Shown: positions 7,413-12,416 of the stretch, piece after piece | Layout of the letters: each line of letters begins with the position of its first letter | Numbering within the stretch: position 1 is the stretch's first letter | Assembly (NCBI GenBank): GCA_003022505.1 | Contig: PXTQ01000031.1 | Location: 1 to 12,416, forward strand | DNA length: 12,416 nucleotides | Direction of reading: 5' to 3' | Origin: Bacteroidetes bacterium QS_8_64_10 | GTDB lineage: Bacteria; Bacteroidota; Rhodothermia; Rhodothermales; Salinibacteraceae | Made by a program: the position numbers and the translations under genes | Notes under the pieces: generated by a model | Seen by the model: the letters and a program-made list of their open reading frames with translations, nothing else | Databases searched by the model: none | Told to the model about the DNA's origin: nothing

Positions 7413-8745
7413 ATGATGACGAACGCGCTGCCACGTTGCAACGCCGTCAGGCCGCCCGCCGCACTCGCGCTCCTACTGCTCGGAGCGCTCGCCGCTCCGC
7501 CCGTCTCCGCCCAACCCGCGCCTGCGGACAGCACTGCTGTTGTCCGCCTCGCGCAACGCGCCGTAGACACGCTCGCTTCCCCCGCGATGGCCGGGCGCGG
7601 CTACCGGCCTGCGGCGGCAGTTCAAAAAAATCGGCCTGGAGCCGGTGAGCAGCAGCTACGTGCAGCGCTTCAGCGTGCGCGCAGGCACATTTCCCAAAGC
7701 GCCTTCGCTGGAAGTGGACGAACGCCCGCTCGAACTGGGCGAAGCGTTTCTGCCGATGGCCTCCACCGCCTCCGGCACGGGCGAAGTGCCGGTCGTCCGC
7801 GTGGGACATGGGCTGGTGCTGCCGCAACAGAGCGTCAACGCTTACGCCGGGAAAAGCGTCGAGGGCCGCGTCGTCGTCATCGACGGCAGCACCGCTCCCG
7901 ACTCATTGCGCGATATCGCTTCCGGAGAAGCACTCAGCCGAACGACGCGCATCCAGCACGCCGAGGAGCGCGGCGCGCGGGCCGTCATCTGGCTGCGCGA
8001 TCATATCAGCCTCGCCGCTGCCAGCCGCCGCGACGCCGCCGTGCCCGTCTTTCAGGTGCGGCCCTCGGCCTGGCCGCCGGATGCGCGCCGCGCACGGTTC
8101 GAGGTCCGGCACCGGCGCGACCAGCGCTTTCGCACCCAGAACGTCACTGGCAAAATCGAGGGCGCGGCCCAGCCCGACAGCGTGCTGCTGCTCGTGGCGC
8201 ATTACGATCACGTGGGCGCGCTCGGCGACAGCGTGTACTTCGCAGGAGCGAACGACAATGCCAGCGGCACGGCGATGCTGCTGGTGCTGGCGCGCTACTT
8301 CGCGGCGCACCCACCGGCGTGTACGCTCGTCTTCACAGCGTTCTCCGGCGAGGAGGTCGGCCTCGTCGGCTCGCGCTACTTCGCCGCGCGCCCGCCGTTC
8401 GACTTGAGCCGGGCCGCGTTCCTGCTGAACTTCGACATGGTGGCCTCCGGCACCGAAGGCATCACCGCCGTGGGCGGCGTAGACTACCCGCGCGCCTTCG
8501 CCCAGCTCCGCGCCGCCGCCGACAGCCTGGGAGCGGGACCGCTCTCGAAGCGCACAAACGCTCCCAACAGCGACCACTATTTTCTGACCCAGCGCGGCGT
8601 ACCCGGTTTCTTCCTGTACACAAAAGCCGGTGAGCAGCCGTACCACAGCCCGCGCGACGTGCCCGCTACGCTCGAATGGGGCGACTTCTGGCAGGTCTAC
8701 CGGCTGGCCCGCACGTTTATCAAGCAACGCTGTGAGGGACCATAA
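7413..8745 (+). pseudogene. Secreted M28-family zinc peptidase, frame disrupted near 7605
   Basis: The ATG pair at 7413/7416 opens a signal peptide (hydrophobic PPAALALLLLGALAAPPVSA, then QPAPADS) and runs to LASPAMAGRGY at about 7604. The reading frame then changes: from about 7609 the coding frame is LRRQFKKIGLEPVSSSYVQRF and continues to TAA 8743-8745. The remainder is a complete M28 catalytic region. It has AHYDHVG (His codon at 8200), GANDNASGTAMLL, FSGEEVGLVGS, LNFDMVAS and NSDHYFLTQRGVPGFFLYT, which together supply the two-zinc ligands. A PA-like insert (about 7780-8080) precedes it. Relatives have a further segment between GRGY and the LRRQF-like helix, which is missing here, so I infer a deletion of about ten codons plus a frame change. 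If real, no full-length peptidase is made; an assembly or sequencing error is the main alternative. By family it would be a periplasmic or secreted aminopeptidase. Confidence 0.8.
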
Positions 8746-8782
8746 CGGATGCAATGCGTAAGTGAGGTGTGCTCTCTCCTCG

Positions 8783-8817
8783 ATTTTCTGTTCTCGATTC
8801 TCCATTTTCTATTCTCA
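8783..8817. repeat. Heptanucleotide tract, ATTCTCC family, in the leader of the SIMPL gene
   Basis: Five consecutive seven-base units fill 8783-8817: ATTTTCT occurs as unit 1 and again as unit 4, ATTCTCC is unit 3 and ATTCTCA is unit 5; unit 2 is GTTCTCG. The tract ends four bases before the ATG at 8822, so it forms most of a pyrimidine-rich, Shine-Dalgarno-free leader. Related degenerate units are seen before secD (11491-11520) and, in a variant form, at 10535-10576. Confidence 0.55.
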
Positions 8818-8821
8818 AGCC

Positions 8822-9574
8822 ATGCGACAACCCACCCGTTTCGTATTCGCCCTAATTATCGCCGTCTTTCTTGCGCATCCCGCTGCGGGGCAAGACCTCG
8901 AAAACGTAATGGACGCGCTGCAGCAGAGCGCTAACTCGCGCACCGTCAGCGTCAGCGGCGAGGGCGAGGTGCAGGCCGAGCCGGACCAGGCAACGGTGCG
9001 CTTCGGCGTCGTCACGGAAGCAGAGACGGCGGAAGACGCGCGCGAGCAGAACGCGGAGGCGTCGAGCCAGGCCATGAACGCCGTGCGCAACCTGGATGTG
9101 CCGGAGCGCAAGATCCGGATGGAAACGCTGCGCCTGCAGCCGGTCTACGAGCGTGACCACGACCGCGACGAGCGCGAACTGGTGGGCTACGAGGCCAGGC
9201 GGAGCGTCGTCGTCGAGTTGAACGACCTGGAGACGCTGCCGGCGCTCGTGGCGGAGGTCGTGCAGCAGGGCGCGAACCGGCTGGAAGACATCCAGTATGG
9301 TTTGCAAGACCGCACGAAAGCGCGCAACGAGGCGCTCCGCAAGGCCGTACGGAACGCTCGTGACAAGGCGCAGATCATGACCGAGACGCTGGATGCGGAG
9401 CTGGGGAAGGTCATGGAAATTCAGGAGCAGAGCTTCGAGATGCCGCGTCCGCAGGTGCGCATGGACGCCGCAGCGATGAGCAAAGCGGATGACGCCGCGC
9501 CGGAACCGGACGCTTACGCCGCCGGCGAACTGGACGTGCGCGCTGCGGCGCAGGTAACGTTCGCGCTGGAATAA
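8822..9574 (+). CDS. Secreted SIMPL-domain (DUF541) protein
   Basis: The 250-residue product starts with a clear signal peptide (MRQPTRFVFALIIAVFLAHPAAG, cleavage probably near residue 23), so it acts in the periplasm or is anchored outside. The remainder is one SIMPL/DUF541 domain: the diagnostic start TVSVSGEGEVQAEPDQATV (about 40-58), a helix-rich middle (AREQNAEASSQAMNAV), RKIRMETLRLQPVYE, the YEARRSVVVELNDLE strand and LRKAVRNARDKAQIMTETL. Length is normal for the family. The biochemical role of the family is poorly defined; members are linked to oxidative stress protection and envelope assembly. An in-frame GTG at 8762 would add 20 residues ahead of the signal peptide and is unlikely. 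It follows the peptidase on the same strand after 76 bases and converges with the lipase gene. The mature protein is acidic. Confidence 0.88.
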   Translation: MRQPTRFVFALIIAVFLAHPAAGQDLENVMDALQQSANSRTVSVSGEGEVQAEPDQATVRFGVVTEAETAEDAREQNAEASSQAMNAVRNLDVPERKIRMETLRLQPVYERDHDRDERELVGYEARRSVVVELNDLETLPALVAEVVQQGANRLEDIQYGLQDRTKARNEALRKAVRNARDKAQIMTETLDAELGKVMEIQEQSFEMPRPQVRMDAAAMSKADDAAPEPDAYAAGELDVRAAAQVTFALE

Positions 9575-9634
9575 GGCGTTGGTGCTTTTGGCGTTCCCGC
9601 TGGCAATGACAAGCAAGTGCAGGCGGCTTTTTCA

Positions 9635-10528
9635 TCAGCTTGCGGTGGCCCGCCGCCTGCGGTCTGCCGTCCTTCGCTTCAGCCAATCCGCAAGGTCCTG
9701 AAGCACGTCGCGGCGCTCCGGCTCGTTCAGCGTCTCGTGGTAGAAGTCCTCGTAGCGCCGGAACGTCTTGTCGGACGAGGCGGCGCGCTCATGAAAGCGG
9801 CGCGTGCCCGCGAGCGGCACGATGGCGTCGGCGGTGCCGTGCCAGCAGAGAAGCGGCAGCGTGAGCCGGTCGGCCTGCGCCTGAACGTGCCTGACGGCCC
9901 GCATCAGTTCGCTCGCGGTGCGCACCGGCATTCGCCCTCTGTGCATGAAAGCATCTCGTTCGACGTGGCGCGCTACTGCCGGATCACGTGAGAGCTTCGT
10001 GTGATCGATGCGGCTCGTGGGAAGGGTGGGCCAGAGGCGACTGAGCGCTCCGGCTACCGGACCCAGCCACCGCGCTCCGGTTATCGCAAGCGCCGGGCTG
10101 CTCAGGACGAGGCCGGCGAGGTCGTCTGGCTGCTCCCGGAGCACGTAGAACGCGCTGACGGTTCCCCCCATCGAGTGGCCCATCAAAAAGAGCGGCGCGC
10201 CGCCGGCACGCCTTGCGCGCACTTGATCCAGAACGAGCGCCAGGTCGCGCGTGTAGTCGCCGAACGAGTCGACGTAGGTGCGGCGGCCCTGTGAGCGCCC
10301 GTGGCCCCGCTGGTCGTAGGCATGGACGGCGTATCCACGCTCGCGCAAAAACGCGGCGACGTGCCGGTAGCGGCTGGAATGCTCGCCGTAGCCGTGCACG
10401 AGCGCGACGACGGCGCGCGGGTCGTCATCGGGCGTCCAGCGTTGCGTGAAGAGCCGCACGCCGCCGGGCGCTTCCAACGCGGCGCGCTCGTCGGGCGGGG
10501 CCGACTCGTCGGGAAAAAGAGGGCGCAT
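9635..10528 (-). CDS. Alpha/beta hydrolase, monoacylglycerol lipase / lysophospholipase type
   Basis: The 297-residue protein belongs to the Hydrolase_4 (PldB-like) group of alpha/beta hydrolases, which cleave monoacylglycerols, lysophospholipids or related esters. The oxyanion region is ALVHGYGEHSSRY (42-54), then YDQRGHGRSQGRRTYVDSF (71-89). The nucleophile is Ser119 in GHSMGG, the acid Asp234 in WHGTADAIVP, and the base His264 in FYHETLNEPER. HGYGEHSSRY with YDQRGHGRS is typical of the monoacylglycerol-lipase branch. There is no signal peptide, so it is probably cytosolic or peripheral to the membrane. I chose ATG 10528; an upstream ATG at 10600 would add 24 residues translated through the heptamer tract at 10535-10576 and is unlikely. 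Its 3' end faces the SIMPL gene 60 bases away. Exact substrate is uncertain. Confidence 0.92.
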   Translation of the reverse strand: MRPLFPDESAPPDERAALEAPGGVRLFTQRWTPDDDPRAVVALVHGYGEHSSRYRHVAAFLRERGYAVHAYDQRGHGRSQGRRTYVDSFGDYTRDLALVLDQVRARRAGGAPLFLMGHSMGGTVSAFYVLREQPDDLAGLVLSSPALAITGARWLGPVAGALSRLWPTLPTSRIDHTKLSRDPAVARHVERDAFMHRGRMPVRTASELMRAVRHVQAQADRLTLPLLCWHGTADAIVPLAGTRRFHERAASSDKTFRRYEDFYHETLNEPERRDVLQDLADWLKRRTADRRRRATAS

Positions 10529-10534
10529 CAGAGG

Positions 10535-10576
10535 ATTTGCGAATGTCGATTTGTGATTTTCGATTGGTGAAATGCG
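10535..10576. repeat. Heptanucleotide tract, ATTTNYG family, upstream of the lipase start
   Basis: Six seven-base units run from 10535 to 10576 on the plus strand, among them ATTTGCG, ATTTGTG, ATTTTCG and ATTGGTG. On the minus strand this is an A-rich tract ending six bases upstream of the lipase ATG. The units are degenerate but keep ATT at the start and G at the end in phase. Confidence 0.5.
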
Positions 10577-10647
10577 TGTGCCGCAGTGCGAGCGTATCAT
10601 TCGGGTATCCTGCGAACAGCCGCCGGTGGTCAGCAGTTCGTCTAAAA

Positions 10648-10679
10648 CTTGTAACCTGCAAACCTGTCAACCCGAAACC
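10648..10679. repeat. Heptanucleotide tract, CCTGCAA family, before the nitroreductase fragment
   Basis: CTTGTAA (10648-10654) and CCTGCAA (10655-10661) are followed, with small slips, by CCTGTCAA (10663-10670), CCCGAAA (10671-10677) and CC. It lies four bases before the ATG at 10684 and closely matches the tract at 5791-5813. Confidence 0.5.
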
Positions 10680-10683
10680 AGTT

Positions 10684-10872
10684 ATGCCTGACGAAGACGT
10701 TTACACGCCCGTTCCGCTCGATTTCGAGGAGCGCCCGCAAGACGAAATGCGCGAGCGCGCCGATGCCTTTCTGGATCTGATGCAGCAGCGCCGCTCCATG
10801 CGTGACTTCTCGGATCGGCCCGTGCCGCGTCGCCTCATCGAGCGTGCCATCCGCACCGCCGGCACCGCTTAA
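10684..10872 (+). pseudogene. Truncated nitroreductase / iodotyrosine-deiodinase-like protein (N-terminus only)
   Basis: The 62-residue frame MPDEDVYTPVPLDFEERPQD... ends RRSMRDFSDRPVPRRLIERA and IRTAGTA, then a TAA at 10870-10872. RRSMRDFSDRPVP followed by IRTAGTA is characteristic of the FMN-dependent nitroreductase superfamily, nearest in style to the iodotyrosine-deiodinase/BluB-like group. There the sequence continues PSGANxxPW and a further 130 or more residues. None of that continuation is visible in any frame downstream to 11527. The fragment has the FMN-contacting RRSxR motif but lacks the rest of the fold, so it should not be functional. The break coincides with a heptanucleotide tract two bases after the stop. 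The cause is a real deletion or a mis-assembly at a repeat. Confidence 0.75.
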
Positions 10873-10873
10873 A

Positions 10874-10893
10874 GCAGGTTGCACGTTGAAATC
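10874..10893. repeat. Heptanucleotide tract, CCTGCAA family, inverted orientation
   Basis: GCAGGTT (10874-10880) and GCACGTT (10881-10887) are followed by GAAATC. The reverse complement contains TGCAACCTGC, identical to ten bases of the 5791-5813 tract. It begins two bases after the stop that truncates the nitroreductase, in the opposite orientation to the tract on the other side of that fragment. Confidence 0.45.
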
Positions 10894-10961
10894 GGTCTGT
10901 ACGCTCTCGTCGATTAGCGTCTATCCCCCCTCCCTATTCTTCCCAGCTTCCTTCGGAAAAA

Positions 10962-10991
10962 TTGACAGAACGTCTGCCCCTTTGCTAAGTT
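10962..10991 (+). promoter_or_regulatory. Candidate promoter for the small secreted protein gene
   Basis: TTGACA at 10962-10967 is an exact -35 hexamer, with TAAGTT at 10986-10991 after an 18-base spacer. TAAGTTGC also resembles the Bacteroidota -7 element TAnnTTTG. Transcription would start near 10998. The stretch 10894-10961 before it holds no gene. Confidence 0.45.
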
Positions 10992-11028
10992 GCGTTGCGT
11001 GAGAACAAACGCAGGTACGATTCGAGTT

Positions 11029-11412
11029 GTGAACACGCTACGCACATCGCGGACGGCACGGGCGATAGCCGCGCTCGCGGCAATCAGCGTGCTCGCCGGG
11101 GCGGCCGGAGCGCCCATGCAGGCGGCGCAGCAACGGCCCGACGACGCGCCCTCGTCGAAGGATGAGCAAACCGCCGCACATGGCCCAGGCGCTCTGCTTC
11201 ACATCTTGCAACTGGCCGCCGCGCCCGGCAGCACGCAGGTCACGTTCGCCCAGAGCACGACGCCCGGTTCCGTGTCGCTGGGAGCGGGCGTGCTTGCGGA
11301 ACGTCTCGACCGAGCGAAGCTATTCACGTCACGGAGTCAGGCGCGCACGAGAATCGCCTTTCGGCCTGCCACATCTTTGTTGCGCGGCATTGTCTGGCCG
11401 ATGGGACCGTAG
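11029..11412 (+). CDS. Small putative secreted protein of unknown function
   Basis: From the GTG at 11029 this frame gives 127 residues, starting MNTLRTSRTARAIAALAAIS, a basic N-region followed by a hydrophobic stretch (AIAALAAISVLAGAAGA) that looks like a signal peptide. The mature part is small and polar at first (AQQRPDDAPSSKDEQTAAHG), then has a hydrophobic segment (ALLHILQLAAAPG) and a Ser/Thr/Gly-rich part. No cysteine, known motif or repeat is visible, and I do not recognise the family. Third codon positions are mostly G or C through the first two-thirds, which favours real coding; the last 30 codons are less convincing. GTG 10999 (ten residues longer, almost leaderless from the promoter at 10962-10991) is an equally possible start. 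It precedes secD by 114 bases on the same strand. Confidence 0.5.
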   Translation: MNTLRTSRTARAIAALAAISVLAGAAGAPMQAAQQRPDDAPSSKDEQTAAHGPGALLHILQLAAAPGSTQVTFAQSTTPGSVSLGAGVLAERLDRAKLFTSRSQARTRIAFRPATSLLRGIVWPMGP

Positions 11413-11453
11413 TCGCGGCTCCCCGGCGTCACGAGCTTTGGCGCCGCCCAACG

Positions 11454-11472
11454 CCGCAACGCTCTGTTGCGG
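11454..11472 (+). terminator. Hairpin between the small secreted protein gene and secD
   Basis: CCGCAAC (11454-11460), loop GCTCT, GTTGCGG (11466-11472) form a perfect seven-pair stem. A T-run (CTTTTT at 11482-11487) follows nine bases later, too far for a standard intrinsic terminator. It could be a weak terminator or a structure in the secD leader. Confidence 0.35.
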
Positions 11473-11481
11473 TAGGTATGG

Positions 11482-11520
11482 CTTTTTCCCGTTCTCCCTT
11501 TTCCTCACTCTTTCTTTTCC
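11482..11520 (+). promoter_or_regulatory. Pyrimidine tract in the secD leader
   Basis: Thirty-seven of 39 bases are C or T; the exceptions are G11491 and A11506. From 11491 the tract falls into seven-base blocks resembling the 8783-8817 repeat, including GTTCTCC and CTTTTCC. It ends six bases before the secD ATG and takes the place of a Shine-Dalgarno site. Confidence 0.4.
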
Positions 11521-11526
11521 AGAACC

Positions 11527-12416
11527 ATGCGTAACGGACTCAAAGTTGGCCTCACGGCCTTTTTCCTGCTCGTCACGGGCTACTACCTGTATCCCTCCAT
11601 CCAGAACTACTTCATTAAGGAAAACATGGAGGAGATGTCGGCGCAGGAACGCGCCGAATACAAGCGTGAGAACTTCGAGCGCATCCAGAACGTCGAGGAG
11701 CGTTCCCTGAAGCTGGGCCTGGACCTGCTGGGCGGGATGCACGTGACCATGGAGGTACAGACCGACAGGCTGATTCAGGAGCTGGCTACGAACACGGATT
11801 CTACGTTCAACAGCGTGTTGAACGCGGCGCAACAGCGTTCGGCCAGCGGCGGTGGATCGCTGATCGAGGCGTTCGTGGCCGAGTTTGAGCAGCGGGACCC
11901 GAACGCGCGCCTCTCGCGCTACTTCCGCAGCAATGCCGAGAACCTCACGCGCCGCTCCACCAACGAAAAAGTGGTAGAGTACTTGAACAAGCAGGCCGAC
12001 GACGCTACTGAGCGAGCCATTGATATCATCCGCGACCGCGTGAACCGCTACGGCGTCACCGAGCCGTCCATCCAGCGGCAGGGCGACCGCCGTATCGTGG
12101 TGGAGCTGCCGGGCGTGGACGACGAGGAGCGCGTGCGCGAGCTGCTGAAGAATACCGCTCGCCTGGAGTTTCGCCTGACAGCGAACTCGCAGAAGCTCAA
12201 GTCGTCGCTGCAAAGCATCATTCAGTACTATGAGGGCGCCGATTCGCTGAATGCTCCCGACACGACCGCGCCGGCGGACACCAGCGCTACACCCGGTCAG
12301 GAGACGGATCCGCTCGTTTCGGGCACGCAGCAGCAGCAGCAACAGCAGGGCGGCGGCAGGCAGCAGGACACGTCGTTCGACGTGGGCGAGGTACTCGGCC
12401 AAGGCGGCGGAGGAGG
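11527..12416 (+). CDS. secD: Protein translocase subunit SecD, N-terminal part (runs off the right edge)
   Basis: The first 296 codons of SecD, the membrane protein that with SecF uses proton motive force to assist export through SecYEG. Residues 5-23 (LKVGLTAFFLLVTGYYLYP) form the first membrane helix. The family motif LKLGLDLLGGMHVTMEV is at 61-77, and the P1 periplasmic domain has IIRDRVNRYGVTEPSIQRQG (167-186) and RRIVVELPGVDDEERV (188-203). A long low-complexity insert follows (about 235-296): Thr/Ala/Asp-rich, then seven glutamines (268-274) and Gly/Gln-rich sequence. The remaining P1 part and the five later helices would lie beyond the edge, so a SecDF fusion cannot be judged. No Shine-Dalgarno precedes the ATG. 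The start is secure because the helix begins immediately. Confidence 0.94.
   Translation, partial: MRNGLKVGLTAFFLLVTGYYLYPSIQNYFIKENMEEMSAQERAEYKRENFERIQNVEERSLKLGLDLLGGMHVTMEVQTDRLIQELATNTDSTFNSVLNAAQQRSASGGGSLIEAFVAEFEQRDPNARLSRYFRSNAENLTRRSTNEKVVEYLNKQADDATERAIDIIRDRVNRYGVTEPSIQRQGDRRIVVELPGVDDEERVRELLKNTARLEFRLTANSQKLKSSLQSIIQYYEGADSLNAPDTTAPADTSATPGQETDPLVSGTQQQQQQQGGGRQQDTSFDVGEVLGQGGGG

Noticed and set aside
7395..8633. 412-codon plus-strand frame across the M28 gene
   Set aside because: Only its first 60-70 residues are real (signal peptide to GRGY); beyond about 7605 it is the wrong frame of the peptidase, full of arginine.
9590..9620. GTCATTGCCAGCGGGAA-like string (minus strand) as a dispersed repeat or small mobile element
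   Set aside because: There is only one copy in the window, with no terminal inverted repeats or target duplication.
9619..9660. Nine-base inverted repeat GCAGGCGGC/GCCGCCTGC around the lipase stop codon as a terminator
   Set aside because: The loop is 24 bases, one arm lies inside coding sequence, and no T-run follows on either strand.
1..12416. CRISPR array, tRNA/rRNA genes, transposases, phage or defence genes
   Set aside because: I looked on both strands and found no regular long repeats with spacers, no tRNA cloverleaf-like sequence and no protein motifs of those families.

Overview
The window is GC-rich DNA from a free-living bacterium, most likely a Rhodothermota/Bacteroidota lineage (Salinibacter/Rhodothermus-like). 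This rests on high GC at third codon positions, acidic proteins, start codons that almost never carry a Shine-Dalgarno sequence, and a set of family-typical housekeeping genes. The lineage is an inference from protein style; no rRNA or other marker is present to confirm it.

Layout, left to right. (1) 1-1542, minus strand: the N-terminal 514 residues of a membrane-bound sensor histidine kinase (six membrane helices, two PAS domains, start of the HisKA helix), cut by the window edge. (2) 1685-3061, plus: nicotinate phosphoribosyltransferase (pncB), divergent from the kinase. (3) 3062-3378: a gap with two long inverted repeats and no gene. (4) 3379-5643, plus: a full-length bifunctional-type RelA/SpoT (p)ppGpp synthetase/hydrolase. 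(5) 5644-5818: a convergent gap with two hairpins, one per transcript. (6) 5819-6913, minus: ACT-domain prephenate dehydrogenase (tyrA). (7) 7102-8745: two damaged genes, a small unknown protein with a pair of compensating frame changes and a secreted M28 zinc peptidase with a frame-disrupting deletion. (8) 8822-9574, plus: a secreted SIMPL/DUF541 protein. (9) 9635-10528, minus: a monoacylglycerol lipase/lysophospholipase-type hydrolase. (10) 10684-10872: the first 62 residues of a nitroreductase/iodotyrosine-deiodinase-like protein, ended by a stop at the FMN-binding region. (11) 11029-11412, plus: a small putative secreted protein with a promoter. (12) 11527-end, plus: the start of secD, cut by the window edge.

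The genes do not form one pathway or obvious operon. They serve NAD salvage, stringent response, tyrosine synthesis, envelope/secretion and lipid hydrolysis, mostly as single transcription units. No RNA gene, CRISPR array, transposase, phage gene or defence system was found.

The most unusual feature is outside the genes: several intergenic gaps carry short degenerate tracts with a clear seven-base period (5791-5813, 8783-8817, 10535-10576, 10648-10679, 10874-10893, and weakly 11491-11520). They fall in two sequence families, and one pair brackets the truncated nitroreductase. Three damaged reading frames lie within 3.8 kb, which suggests either local gene decay or indel/deletion errors in the assembly.
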